Assembly: GCF_000019725.1 (NCBI RefSeq)
Contig: NC_010510.1
Span: 80,001-144,000, forward strand
Source: Methylobacterium radiotolerans JCM 2831
GTDB lineage: Bacteria; Pseudomonadota; Alphaproteobacteria; Rhizobiales; Beijerinckiaceae
DNA: 64,000 nt
Direction: 5' to 3'
Shown: positions 8,786 through 17,095 of the stretch, piece by piece
How positions within the stretch are numbered: the stretch's first letter is position 1
Layout: each line of letters starts with the position of its first letter
Translations under genes and position numbers: made by a program
The notes under the pieces: model-generated
Told to the model about the DNA's origin: nothing
Seen by the model: only the letters and a program-made list of their open reading frames with translations
The model's database searches: none

Positions 8786-9298
8786 ATGATCGACCTCGAC
8801 CGCCTCAACGCCCTCGATCGCGACGCCTTCGTCGAGCATCTCGGCGGCGTCTTCGAGCACGCGCCCTGGGTCGCTCGGGCCGCCCACGACGCGGCGCCCT
8901 TCGCCAGCCTCGCCGCACTCCACGGGGCGATGATGGCGGCCGTGCGCGCGGCGCCGCCGGAGGTGCGCCTGGCCTTCCTCAACGGCCATCCCGAACTCGC
9001 CGGCCCGGAGGCCCGGGCGCGGGCGATGACCGCCGAGTCCGCGCAGGAGCAGGGCAGCGCCGGCCTCGACCGGCTGACGGAGGCGGACGCGGCGGCCTTC
9101 GACCGGCTGAACGCCGCCTACCGGCACCGGTTCGGCTTCCCGTTCATCGTCGCCGTGCGCGGCCGCGACCTGCGCGAGATCCGCGTGCTGTTCGAGGAAC
9201 GCCTCGCGCGCCCGGTCGCGGACGAGGAAGCGACGGCCCTGGAGGAGATCGGCGCGATCACCCGGATGCGGCTCGACCGGCTGGTGCGGCCGGCCTAG
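8786..9298 (+). CDS. uraD: 2-oxo-4-hydroxy-4-carboxy-5-ureidoimidazoline (OHCU) decarboxylase
   Basis: A 170-residue, all-helical OHCU decarboxylase that turns OHCU into S-allantoin. Diagnostic segments are 'LNALDRDAFVEHLGGVFEHAPWVA' (about 7-30), 'FLNGHPELAG' with the catalytic histidine, the 'SAQEQGSAGLD' loop, and 'YRHRFGFPFIVAVRG', in which phenylalanines and arginine line the pocket. The ATG at 8786 gives the family start. It directly follows uraH. The in-frame region further upstream belongs to uraH in another frame, so a longer start is unlikely. Confidence 0.95.
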   Translation: MIDLDRLNALDRDAFVEHLGGVFEHAPWVARAAHDAAPFASLAALHGAMMAAVRAAPPEVRLAFLNGHPELAGPEARARAMTAESAQEQGSAGLDRLTEADAAAFDRLNAAYRHRFGFPFIVAVRGRDLREIRVLFEERLARPVADEEATALEEIGAITRMRLDRLVRPA

Positions 9299-9391
9299 GG
9301 CGACGCCCCGCGGCGATTTCGGTCTTGGCCGGCCGGTCGGCAGCGTCCATGCTGGGCGCGGTCTTGACCGCAATCCCGGTTCGGGGGCTGC

Positions 9392-10609
9392 ATGAAGCGA
9401 CTGGACGTGGCCGTCATCGGCGGTTCGATTGCCGGACTGACCGCGGCGTGCCTGCTCGCGCGGAGCGGTCACGCCGTCGCGGTGTTCGAGCGGTCGGCGG
9501 GCGCGCTCACGGGCCGCGGCGCGGGGATCGTCACGCATCCGGGCCTCCGGGCGGTGCTGGCGCGCTGCGGTGCGCCGGCCGGCGCGCGCGATCTCGGCGT
9601 CACGGTCGAGGGCCGCCGGGTCCTCGACCGCGGCGGGACCGTGATCGCCGAACAGAGCCTGCCGCAGGTGCTCGCGAGCTGGGGGCGGCTCTACGGCCTG
9701 CTCCTGGACGCCGTGCCCGCCGACGGCGTCCGCTTCGGCGCAGCGCTCGCCGCGGTCGAACACGACGGCGAGCGCGTCGTCGCGCTGTTCGAGGACGGCC
9801 GCCGCATCACGGCGGATCTCCTCGTCGGCGCCGACGGGCAGTTCTCCACCGTGCGGGCCCGGTTCCTGAGCGCCGTCGCGCCGCGCTACGCGGGCTACGT
9901 GGCGTGGCGCGCGGTCGTCGACGCGGCGGCCCTCTCGCCGGCGACCCGCGAGGCGATCGCCGGCCATTTCGCGTTCTGCCTGCCGCCGGGCGAGCAGATC
10001 CTCGGCTATCCCGTCCCCGGGCGCGCGGACGGGACCGCGCGCTCCTTCAACGCGGTCTGGTACAGGCCGACCGAGGAGGCCGCGCTCGCCGCGCTGCTGA
10101 CCGATGCCGGCGGCGTCCGCCACGCCCTCTCCATCCCGCCGGGTCGGATCAAGGCCGCGGTGCTGGCGGCGATGCGCGCCGACGCCGAGCGGATCCTCGC
10201 GCCGCCGTTCGCCGAGGTCATGCTGCGCGCCGATCAGCCGTTCCTGCAGGCGATCCTGGACATCGAGGTGCCGACCATGATCCCGGCGCGCGGTATCGCC
10301 CTGATCGGCGACGCCGCCTTCGTGGCCCGGCCCCATGTCGGGATGGGCGTGACCAAGGCCATGGAGGACGCCGGCGCCCTGGCGGAGGCGCTGGACGCGG
10401 CCGGCGGCGCCGTGGACGCCGCGCTGACGGCCTTCGACGCGCGCCGGCGGTCCTACGGCGCGGCGGTCGTGGCGCGGGGACGGGATCTCGGCGCGTACCT
10501 GCAGGCGCAGCAGCGCGGCGCGGCCGAGCGGGCGGCGGCGGAGCGGTTCCGCAGCCCCGAGGCGGTCATGGCCGGGACGGCGGTCCCGCCGGAGGTCCGC
10601 CTCCGTTAA
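9392..10609 (+). CDS. FAD-dependent aromatic-ring monooxygenase, candidate urate hydroxylase
   Basis: A 405-residue single-component flavoprotein hydroxylase. 'VIGGSIAGLTAACLLARSGH' (9-28) is the Rossmann FAD motif. 'LLVGADGQFSTVRARF' is the second FAD/NADPH motif (DG). 'IALIGDAAFVARPHVGMGVTKAMEDA' is the GD motif. Its middle and GD region look more like the 2,6-dihydroxypyridine 3-monooxygenase branch than classical HpxO, including a 'FNAVWYRP' segment. As the only oxidase-like enzyme beside uraH and uraD, urate to 5-hydroxyisourate is the natural proposal, but hydroxylation of another N-heterocycle made by the neighbouring molybdenum hydroxylase is an alternative. Its stop overlaps the stop of the convergent cupin gene by a few bases. 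Confidence 0.8.
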   Translation: MKRLDVAVIGGSIAGLTAACLLARSGHAVAVFERSAGALTGRGAGIVTHPGLRAVLARCGAPAGARDLGVTVEGRRVLDRGGTVIAEQSLPQVLASWGRLYGLLLDAVPADGVRFGAALAAVEHDGERVVALFEDGRRITADLLVGADGQFSTVRARFLSAVAPRYAGYVAWRAVVDAAALSPATREAIAGHFAFCLPPGEQILGYPVPGRADGTARSFNAVWYRPTEEAALAALLTDAGGVRHALSIPPGRIKAAVLAAMRADAERILAPPFAEVMLRADQPFLQAILDIEVPTMIPARGIALIGDAAFVARPHVGMGVTKAMEDAGALAEALDAAGGAVDAALTAFDARRRSYGAAVVARGRDLGAYLQAQQRGAAERAAAERFRSPEAVMAGTAVPPEVRLR

Positions 10610-11040
10610 GCCGCGCGGCAGGTCGCCTCGGCGCGCACGGCGGCCGGGAGGGCGAGGGGCGGATTTGCGCTGTCCAGAAACTCGACGGTGGTGAAGATCA
10701 GCTCCGTGTCGCCGATATTGGCGAGGTCGTGGGTCATCGACTCGCCCGGCCCGAACGACAGGTGCTGGATGTCGCCCGCGCGGTAATCGACCTCCGCGAC
10801 CCGCCCGTCGCCGTAGTGCGAGCGGGCGCGCCCTGCCGTCACAGCGGTCCAGAAATAGTCGAGCACGTGCGTGTGGAAGCCGATCCGCGCGCCGGGCGCC
10901 AGGACGATGGTCCAGACCCGGCAGCGCGCGTCCTCCGAGAGCAGCCGGGTGCCGACGCAGCCGTTGTCCCGCGCCGCCGCGAAGTCCTGAGCCAAGTCGG
11001 GCGGCAGCGCCGCCGAGGCCGGTTCCGTTCCCTGGGTCAT
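10606..11040 (-). CDS. Small cupin-domain protein
   Basis: A 144-residue protein with one cupin barrel. 'VLAPGARIGFHTHVLDYFWT' contains the H-x-H of cupin motif 1, and 'QHLSFGPGESMTHDLANIGDTELIFTTVEF' is motif 2 with a further histidine. The ATG at 11040 has a strong GGAGGAG box. Upstream, in the gap to the tetR gene, is a triple 13 bp tandem repeat. The function is unknown; such cupins often bind a metal and a small carboxylate. It is convergent with the flavin monooxygenase and may be cotranscribed with the tetR gene. Confidence 0.75.
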   Translation of the reverse strand: MTQGTEPASAALPPDLAQDFAAARDNGCVGTRLLSEDARCRVWTIVLAPGARIGFHTHVLDYFWTAVTAGRARSHYGDGRVAEVDYRAGDIQHLSFGPGESMTHDLANIGDTELIFTTVEFLDSANPPLALPAAVRAEATCRAA

Positions 11041-11102
11041 GGCGCTCCTCCGGCCCGTGAGGCTAACGCAGTTCCCGCGAAAGTCATCGCCGCGGCGGCA
11101 CC

Positions 11103-11141
11103 TCTCGGTGACACGTCTCGGTGACACGTCTCGGTGACACG
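11103..11141. repeat. Three perfect tandem copies of a 13 bp unit
   Basis: The 13-mer tctcggtgacacg occurs three times head to tail without a mismatch (11103-11115, 11116-11128, 11129-11141). It lies 63 bp upstream of the cupin start and 51 bp downstream of the tetR stop. It could be an iterated protein-binding site for the cupin promoter or a replication-slippage product. Confidence 0.9.
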
Positions 11142-11191
11142 TCCGCGGCCGAGGTGGCGCGTCCCGCGATCTGGCCATCCCGGCACGGCCT

Positions 11192-11884
11192 CTAGATCGC
11201 GTCGGCCGGTCGCGCGGCCGTCACCACCCGGCGGTGGGTGGCGAGAAGCCCCGGCAGGGCCGCGTCGAGCATCGCGGCCCGGACCGCGTCGCGGTCCGCC
11301 GTGCCGTCGATGCCGTAGACCCGCGAGCGCAGGCCGACATAGACCAGGGCGCCGTGGATGCCGAACAGGAGCTCGAACTCGTCGTCGGCGAGCGGCTGCG
11401 CCTGCGGGTCCGGCAGGTTCGATTCCGCGCGCATCCCGGCGAGCAGCGGCGCGAAGATGCGCGCGCGGACCATGCCGAGGTAGCGGCTCGGCAGATCGAA
11501 CCCCTTGAGGCCGGCCGAGACGAAGATCCGCAGCCACGCGTAGTCGTCGATCCGGCGCTGGTAGTCGATCTCGAAGCGCCGGAAGCGCTCGAGGACGGGG
11601 AGCGCGGGGTCGCGCACCGTCGCCTCCCAGCCGGGATCCCAGCGCTTGAGGTAGACCTCCGCGTAGATGCGCTCGATCAGCGCGGCCTTGGTCGGGAAGT
11701 AGCGGAACAGCAGCGGCTGAGTGATGCCCAGCCGGCGCGCGAGCTCCCGGGTGTGCCCGTCGAGGCCGACCTCGGCGAAGTAAGCGACCGCCCCCTCGAC
11801 GATCTGGCGCTCGCGGGCCTCGGGCGCCAGCCGTCGGCCGGTCGGCACGCGACCGTCACTGCCCGCCGGCCTGCTTGACGCCAT
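11192..11884 (-). CDS. TetR family transcriptional regulator of the molybdenum hydroxylase/ABC operon
   Basis: A 230-residue TetR regulator. The N-terminal HTH is clear: 'REIVEGAVAYFAEVG'-like first helix (here 'RQIVEGAVAYFAEVGLDG') and 'TRELARRLGITQPLLFRYFPTK' as the DNA-reading part, about residues 26-68. The rest is a helical ligand domain. It is divergent from the coxM-type gene with 98 bp between the starts, and a 22 bp near-palindrome lies just upstream of it. It is therefore the probable repressor of the downstream catabolic operon. The inducer is unknown, probably the N-heterocycle or its oxidised product. Confidence 0.87.
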   Translation of the reverse strand: MASSRPAGSDGRVPTGRRLAPEARERQIVEGAVAYFAEVGLDGHTRELARRLGITQPLLFRYFPTKAALIERIYAEVYLKRWDPGWEATVRDPALPVLERFRRFEIDYQRRIDDYAWLRIFVSAGLKGFDLPSRYLGMVRARIFAPLLAGMRAESNLPDPQAQPLADDEFELLFGIHGALVYVGLRSRVYGIDGTADRDAVRAAMLDAALPGLLATHRRVVTAARPADAI

Positions 11885-11898
11885 CTCGTTTTCGCCTT

Positions 11899-11920
11899 CT
11901 ATTGAGCGAACGATAAATAG
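11899..11920. promoter_or_regulatory. Palindromic operator candidate for the TetR regulator
   Basis: A 22 bp near-palindrome with arms CTATT/AATAG and an inner CG-N2-CG; 16 of 22 positions are symmetric. It sits 15 bp upstream of the tetR start and 63 bp upstream of the divergent coxM-type gene, a usual place for a TetR operator controlling both directions. It is AT-rich compared with its surroundings. Confidence 0.55.
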
Positions 11921-11982
11921 AGGCTTCCAGCCTGTCCCATCGGGGCGGTCATGGGCAAGCCCGTCGGGAGGAGGACCAGGGC

Positions 11983-12855
11983 TTGAAGGCGCCCGACTTC
12001 GCCTACGCGCGTCCGGCCTCGCTCGAGGCGGCGCTCGCCCTGCTCGCCGAGCACGGGGACGATGCCGTTCCCCTCGCGGGCGGCCAGAGCCTCGTCACGG
12101 CCCTCAACATGCGCCTCTCGGCGCCCGGCCTGCTGGTCGACCTCAACGCGATCCCCGAACTCACCGGCGTCTCGGAAGCCGACGGCGTTGTGCGGATCGG
12201 CGCGATGACGCGCCACCGCGACGTCGGGACCGCGGTGATCGTGCGCGATCGCCTGCCGCTGCTCGCCGCCGCCCTGCCGCACATCGCCCATCCGGCGATC
12301 CGCAACCGCGGCACGATCGGCGGCTCAGTGGCGCTGGCCGACCCGGCCACCGAGTGGCCCGCCTGCTGCCTCGCCGCCGGCGCCACGATCGTGGTGCGCG
12401 GCCCCGCGGCCGAGCGGCGCGTCCCGGCCGACGCGTTCTTCCGCGGCCTCTACACGACGGCCCTGGAGCCCGGCGAGATCGTCACGGCGATCGAGTTTCC
12501 CGTGCCGGGAGCCGACGCGGTCTGGGGGTTCGAGGAATTGTCGCGCCGCCACGGCGACTACGCCCTCGTCGGCCTCGCGGCGACCGGGCGCCGGGCCGCG
12601 GGCGGCCTGTCGGACCTGCGCCTCGCCTTCTTCGGCGTGGCCGATCGGCCGGTCCTGGCGCGGACCGCCGCGGCGGCCCTGGAGGCCGGCGACCTCGCGG
12701 GTGCCCAGGCGGCGCTCGCCGGTGAGCTCGACCCGCCGGACGACCCGACGACCAAGGCCGCGACGCGGCTTCACCTCGCCCGCGTGATCCTCGGCCGCGT
12801 TGCGGCCGGGATGCGCGGCGGCGGAGCGCAGGAGGGAGACCCCGATGGCGTCTGA
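11983..12855 (+). CDS. Molybdenum hydroxylase FAD-binding medium subunit (CoxM / xanthine dehydrogenase type)
   Basis: A 290-residue FAD subunit that passes electrons from the iron-sulfur subunit to the acceptor. FAD loops are 'AGGQSL' (32-37) and 'TIGGS' (111-115), and the CO dehydrogenase flavoprotein C-terminal domain ends the protein. The start is TTG at 11983, with a strong GGGAGGAGGA box 8 bases upstream and the normal family N-terminus 'MKAPDFAYARP'. It overlaps the small subunit by 11 bases. Order M-S-L is typical of CO dehydrogenase-like hydroxylases acting on N-heterocycles and purines. Confidence 0.9.
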   Translation: MKAPDFAYARPASLEAALALLAEHGDDAVPLAGGQSLVTALNMRLSAPGLLVDLNAIPELTGVSEADGVVRIGAMTRHRDVGTAVIVRDRLPLLAAALPHIAHPAIRNRGTIGGSVALADPATEWPACCLAAGATIVVRGPAAERRVPADAFFRGLYTTALEPGEIVTAIEFPVPGADAVWGFEELSRRHGDYALVGLAATGRRAAGGLSDLRLAFFGVADRPVLARTAAAALEAGDLAGAQAALAGELDPPDDPTTKAATRLHLARVILGRVAAGMRGGGAQEGDPDGV

Positions 12856-13372
12856 GAGCCCGGACCGCGCGCGCGCGGTCGCCTTCACGCTGAACGGCGA
12901 GGCCGTGCGGGCCCATGTCCCGGCCCGGATGCATCTCGGCGATCTGCTGCGCCAGTCCTTCGGCCTCACCGGCGTGCATCTCGGCTGCGAGCACGGCGTC
13001 TGCGGCGCCTGCACGATCCTCGTGGACGGCCGGGCGGTGCGGTCCTGCCTGATGCTCGGCGTCCAGGCCGACGGCGCCACCGTCGAGACCGTGGAGGGCT
13101 TGACCGAGAGCGGGCGCATCCGCGACCTGCAGGACGCCTTCCACGCCCGCAACGCCCTGCAGTGCGGCTACTGTACCCCCGGCATGCTGGTGACGGCCGC
13201 CGAGCTGCTGGAGGACGCGGACGCGGCCACATCGCGCGACGCGATCCGCGCGGCGATCGCGGGCAATTACTGCCGCTGCACCGGCTACCACGCCATCGTC
13301 GACGCCATCGCGGCGACCGCCGAGGCGCGCGGGCAAGGTCGCCGGGATGCCGGCCGGGAGGCCGCCGAATGA
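12845..13372 (+). CDS. Molybdenum hydroxylase [2Fe-2S] small subunit (CoxS type)
   Basis: A 175-residue iron-sulfur subunit with both clusters intact. The plant-ferredoxin-type cluster is bound by Cys48, Cys53, Cys56 and Cys68 ('CEHGVCGACTILVDG'). The four-helix-bundle cluster is bound by Cys107, Cys110, Cys143 and Cys145 ('CGYCTPGM' and 'CRCTGYH'). The ATG at 12845 lies inside the end of the FAD subunit gene after an AGGAGGGA box. The stop overlaps the large-subunit start as ATGA, indicating translational coupling of the three subunits. Confidence 0.94.
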   Translation: MASESPDRARAVAFTLNGEAVRAHVPARMHLGDLLRQSFGLTGVHLGCEHGVCGACTILVDGRAVRSCLMLGVQADGATVETVEGLTESGRIRDLQDAFHARNALQCGYCTPGMLVTAAELLEDADAATSRDAIRAAIAGNYCRCTGYHAIVDAIAATAEARGQGRRDAGREAAE

Positions 13373-15753
13373 GCGCGGATCCGGGCGGCCTCACCTTCCT
13401 CGACCGGCCGAACAGCTATATCGGCCGCTCGGTCCCGCGGCCGAACGCGCGGCGCCTGCTCGAGGGACGCGGCGTCTACGTGGACGACGTGGCCGTCGCC
13501 CGCCTCGGCCACGTCGCCTTCCTGCGCAGCCCCCACGCCCACGCCCGCATCGTCGCGCTGGAGACCGCGGACGCCGCGGCGATGCCCGGCGTGATCGCGG
13601 TGGTGACCGGCGCCGAGCTGGCGGAGGTGTGCGCGCCCTGGGTCGGCGTGCTCGGCCACTTCAAGGGGCTGCGCTCGGCGCCCCAGCACGCGCTGGCGAT
13701 CGACCGGGTGACCTGGGTCGGCGAGCCGTTCTGCGCCGTGGTCGCGCGCGGCCGGGCCGAGGCCGAGGACGCGCTGGCCGCCATCATGGTCGAGTTCGAC
13801 CCGCTCCCCGCCGTCGTCGACATGGAGGCGGCGCTCGATCCCGCGACGCCGGCGATCCACGCCGAACTCGGCGACAACCTCGCCTTCGAGCGCGTCCTCG
13901 ACGTCGGCGACGTCGACGCGGCCTTCCGCGACGCCGCCGTCGTGGTCGAGGAGACCTTCCAGTTCGGCCGGCACACGGGCGTGTGCCTGGAGCCGCGGGC
14001 GATCCTCGCGGACTGGGCGGCGGCGGACGGGATGCTCACCGTCCACCATTCCTTCCAGGCGCCGCACATGATGCAGGACATCCTGTGCAAGCACCTCGCT
14101 CTGCCCGAAGGGGCGGTGCGGGTGATCTGCAAGGATGTCGGCGGCTCCTTCGGGATCAAGGTCCACGTCTACCCCGACGAGATGGCGACCTGCGCGCTGG
14201 CGCTGATGCTGAAGCGCCCGGTCAAGTTCGTCGCCGACCGGCTGGAGAGCTTCCAGAGCGACATCCACGCCCGCGACCACCGGGTCACCGCCCGGATGGC
14301 CTTCTCGGCCGAGGGCGACATCCTCGCCCTCGACATGGACGACCTCACGGGCATCGGGCCCTACTCGGTCTACCCGCGCACCAGCGCGGTCGAGGCCAAC
14401 CAGGTCGTCAACCTGACCGGCGGTCCCTACCGGCACCGGCATTACCGGGCCCGGGCCCGGGTCGTGCTGCAGAACAAGGCGCCGACCTGCCAGTACCGGG
14501 CGGTGGGCCACCCGATCGCCACGATGGTCGCCGAGGGGCTCGTCGACCTGGGCGCCGCCCGGCTCGGGCTCGATCCCCTGGCCGTGCGCGAGCGGAACGT
14601 CATCCCCGACGACGCCTATCCCTGCGCGGGCGTCTCGGGGATCAAGCTGGAGAAGCTGTCCCACCAGGCGGCGCTCGCCAAGCTCAAGGCGATGATGGAC
14701 TACGATGCCCTGCGGGCCGAGCAGGCGCGCCTGCGCGCGCGGGGGATCCACCGGGGCATCGGGCTCGCGGCCTTCATCGAGATCACCAACCCGTCGGCGG
14801 CCTTCTACGGGGTCGGCGGCGCGCGCATCTCCTCCCAGGACGGCTGCACGATCCGGCTCGATCCCCAGGGCGGTGTCGTCGCGGCGGTCAGCGTCACCGA
14901 GCAGGGCCAGGGCACCGAGGGCATCATCGCGCAGATCGTGGCGACCGCCACCGGCGTGCCGATGGACAAGGTCCGGGTGATCTCGGGCGACACGCAGGCG
15001 ACCCCCTACGGCGGCGGGACCTGGGCCTCGCGCGGGGCCGGCATCGGCGGCGAGGCGGCGTGGCAGGCCGGCAAGGCGCTGCGCGGCAACGTCCTGGCGG
15101 TGGCGGGCGCGATCCTGCAGGCCGATCCCGGGAGCCTCGACGTGCGCGACGGCGCCGTGGTGGACGCCGCCACCGGGACCGAGCGCATGCCGCTCGCGGA
15201 GCTCGGCCGCATCGTCTACTTCCGCCCCGACACGCTGCCGCCGGGCGTGCAGCCGGAATTCGTGGCGACCCGCCACTACGTGCCGAAGGACTACCCCTTC
15301 GCCTTCACCAACGGCGTGCAGGCCTCCTACGTCGAGGTCGACACTGAGACGGGCTTCGTGCGGCTGCTGAAGCACTGGTGCGTCGAGGATTGCGGCACCG
15401 TGCTGAATCCGCTCCTCGTCGACGAGCAGATCCGCGGCGGCATCGTCCAGGGGATCGGCGGCGCCCTGTTCGAGCACTGCCTGTACGACAGCGAGGGCCA
15501 ACTCCTGAACGGGTCCATGGCCGACTACCTCGTGCCGATGGCCGGCGAGATGCCCGACATCGCGGTCGCTCACGTGGTCTCGGCCACCGCGTCGTCCGAG
15601 ATCGGCGCCAAGGGCGCGGGCGAGGCCGGCACCGCCGGCGCGCCGGCCGCGGTCGTCAACGCCATCAACGACGCGCTCGCGCCGCTAAACGCCCGGGTCG
15701 CGCGCCAGCCGGTGACGCCCGAGGTCGTGCTGGAGGCGCTGGGACTGATCTGA
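13369..15753 (+). CDS. Molybdenum hydroxylase large (molybdopterin) subunit, CoxL / xanthine dehydrogenase type
   Basis: The 794-residue catalytic subunit, which binds the molybdopterin cytosine dinucleotide cofactor and hydroxylates the substrate. 'SYIGRSVPRPNARRLLEGRG' opens the ald/xan_dh domain. 'KDVGGSFGIKVHVYPDE' is the cofactor-binding GGxFG region. 'GAKGAGEAGTAG' carries the catalytic glutamate at about residue 752. The segment matching the CO dehydrogenase active loop reads 'TCQYRAVGHP' and lacks the AYRCSFR cysteine loop, so it is not a form I CO dehydrogenase. Purine or another N-heterocycle is the likely substrate. No XdhC or CoxD-like maturation gene is in this operon. Confidence 0.9.
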   Translation: MSADPGGLTFLDRPNSYIGRSVPRPNARRLLEGRGVYVDDVAVARLGHVAFLRSPHAHARIVALETADAAAMPGVIAVVTGAELAEVCAPWVGVLGHFKGLRSAPQHALAIDRVTWVGEPFCAVVARGRAEAEDALAAIMVEFDPLPAVVDMEAALDPATPAIHAELGDNLAFERVLDVGDVDAAFRDAAVVVEETFQFGRHTGVCLEPRAILADWAAADGMLTVHHSFQAPHMMQDILCKHLALPEGAVRVICKDVGGSFGIKVHVYPDEMATCALALMLKRPVKFVADRLESFQSDIHARDHRVTARMAFSAEGDILALDMDDLTGIGPYSVYPRTSAVEANQVVNLTGGPYRHRHYRARARVVLQNKAPTCQYRAVGHPIATMVAEGLVDLGAARLGLDPLAVRERNVIPDDAYPCAGVSGIKLEKLSHQAALAKLKAMMDYDALRAEQARLRARGIHRGIGLAAFIEITNPSAAFYGVGGARISSQDGCTIRLDPQGGVVAAVSVTEQGQGTEGIIAQIVATATGVPMDKVRVISGDTQATPYGGGTWASRGAGIGGEAAWQAGKALRGNVLAVAGAILQADPGSLDVRDGAVVDAATGTERMPLAELGRIVYFRPDTLPPGVQPEFVATRHYVPKDYPFAFTNGVQASYVEVDTETGFVRLLKHWCVEDCGTVLNPLLVDEQIRGGIVQGIGGALFEHCLYDSEGQLLNGSMADYLVPMAGEMPDIAVAHVVSATASSEIGAKGAGEAGTAGAPAAVVNAINDALAPLNARVARQPVTPEVVLEALGLI

Positions 15754-15825
15754 ACGGATATCGGGAACCGGTCCGCACGAACGAGACCGGTCCCGACGGG
15801 GAAACGCCGACGGAGGGACGAAGGG

Positions 15826-17061
15826 ATGGGAACGGGCTTCGACAGGCGCCGGATGCTCCAGGGCGGCGCCGCCGCATCCGCGCTGGCGCTCGCCGCCCCG
15901 GCGCTCCTGCGCGCCGCGGCCGCGCAGGACGGTCCGATCCGCATCGGCTTCCCGGTACCGCTCACCGGCGCCTTCGGGGCCGAGGCGAACGATCAGGTCC
16001 GCGCCGCCCAGCTCGCCGTCAAGGAGTTCAACGAGTCCGGCGGCTTCCAGGGCCGCAACGCCGAGCTCCTGGTGCGCGACGACAAGCTCAATCCCGGCGA
16101 GGCCGCGACCCGGACCCTCGAGCTGATCGAGAAGGACAAGGTCAATGTCCTGGTCGGTGGCCTGTCGGCGGCGGTGACGCTCTCGATCAACAACGTCGCC
16201 CGCGAGCGGGGCGTGATCTACAACTCGATCAGCCAGTCCGACGCGATCAACGAGGCCAAGGATTTCGGCCGCACCACCTTCCACGAGGCCCTGAACCCGC
16301 ACATGACCGCGGGTGCGGTCGGCCGCTACGTCTTCCCGAAATCGGGCAAGCGGGTCGCCTTCCTCAGCGCCGACTACGCCTACGGCCACGAGATGATGCG
16401 CGGGTTCAAGCGCGCCGGCGAGGTCTTCGGCATCGAGGTCGTCGCCGACATCCGCCACCCGATCGGCGCCTCCGACTACTCGGCCTTCCTGCCCCGCATC
16501 GCGGCGCTCAAGCCCGACGTGCTCTGCCTGTGCAATTTCGGCCGAGACCAGGTGGTCTCGATCCAGCAGGCCACCGAGTTCGGCCTGAAGCGCAAGACCA
16601 AGCTCGTCGCGCCGGTGCTCCTGTTCACCGCGCGCAAGGCCGGCGGCGACGCCTTCGACGGCGTGATCGGCGGCACCTCCTACTACTGGCGCCTGGAGGA
16701 CAGCGTGCCCTCCGCCAAGGCGTTCAACGACCGGTTCCGGGCCGCCTACAACGGCGCCGTGCCCTCCGATTACGGGGCGCTGGGCTATGCCGGCGTCCGC
16801 TCGGTGCTGGAGGGGGTGAAGGCCGCCGGGTCGGTCGAGACCGACAAGGTCGTGGCCGCCATGGAGGCCCTGAAGGCCGATTTCTACAAGGGGCCCCAGA
16901 GCTTCCGGAAATGCGACCACCAGTCGGTGCAGTCGGTCCTGATCGTCGAGGCGAAGTCGAAGGACATGAAGACCCCGGACGACGTCTTCACGATCCTCGG
17001 CACGGAGGGGCCGGACGAGCGCTTCCTGCGCGGCTGCGACGAACTCGGCCACAAGGCGTGA
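15826..17061 (+). CDS. LIV-type ABC transporter substrate-binding protein, Tat-type leader
   Basis: A 411-residue periplasmic binding protein of the branched-chain amino acid/amide type (Peripla_BP_6). The leader 'DRRRMLQGGAAASALALAAPALLRAAAA' (5-32, two helices split by Pro) has an RRRM motif suggesting Tat export. The mature part starts 'PIRIGFPVPLTGAFG'. The fold repeats are evident to the end. It follows the molybdenum hydroxylase by 72 bp and precedes both permeases and ATPases. LIV-type systems of this kind also take up urea, amides and aromatic or N-heterocyclic acids, so the ligand is probably the hydroxylase substrate. Confidence 0.9.
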   Translation: MGTGFDRRRMLQGGAAASALALAAPALLRAAAAQDGPIRIGFPVPLTGAFGAEANDQVRAAQLAVKEFNESGGFQGRNAELLVRDDKLNPGEAATRTLELIEKDKVNVLVGGLSAAVTLSINNVARERGVIYNSISQSDAINEAKDFGRTTFHEALNPHMTAGAVGRYVFPKSGKRVAFLSADYAYGHEMMRGFKRAGEVFGIEVVADIRHPIGASDYSAFLPRIAALKPDVLCLCNFGRDQVVSIQQATEFGLKRKTKLVAPVLLFTARKAGGDAFDGVIGGTSYYWRLEDSVPSAKAFNDRFRAAYNGAVPSDYGALGYAGVRSVLEGVKAAGSVETDKVVAAMEALKADFYKGPQSFRKCDHQSVQSVLIVEAKSKDMKTPDDVFTILGTEGPDERFLRGCDELGHKA

Positions 17062-17095
17062 GGCGCTCCGTGCGAACCCGCGGGAGGGCGCGGCC

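Noticed and set aside
13285..15573. 762-codon minus-strand open frame opposite the large hydroxylase subunit
   Set aside because: Antisense shadow; composition is His/Arg/Asp-rich without motif.
11983..15753. Form I CO dehydrogenase
   Set aside because: The large subunit lacks the AYRCSFR-type active-site loop; M-S-L order alone does not prove CO oxidation.
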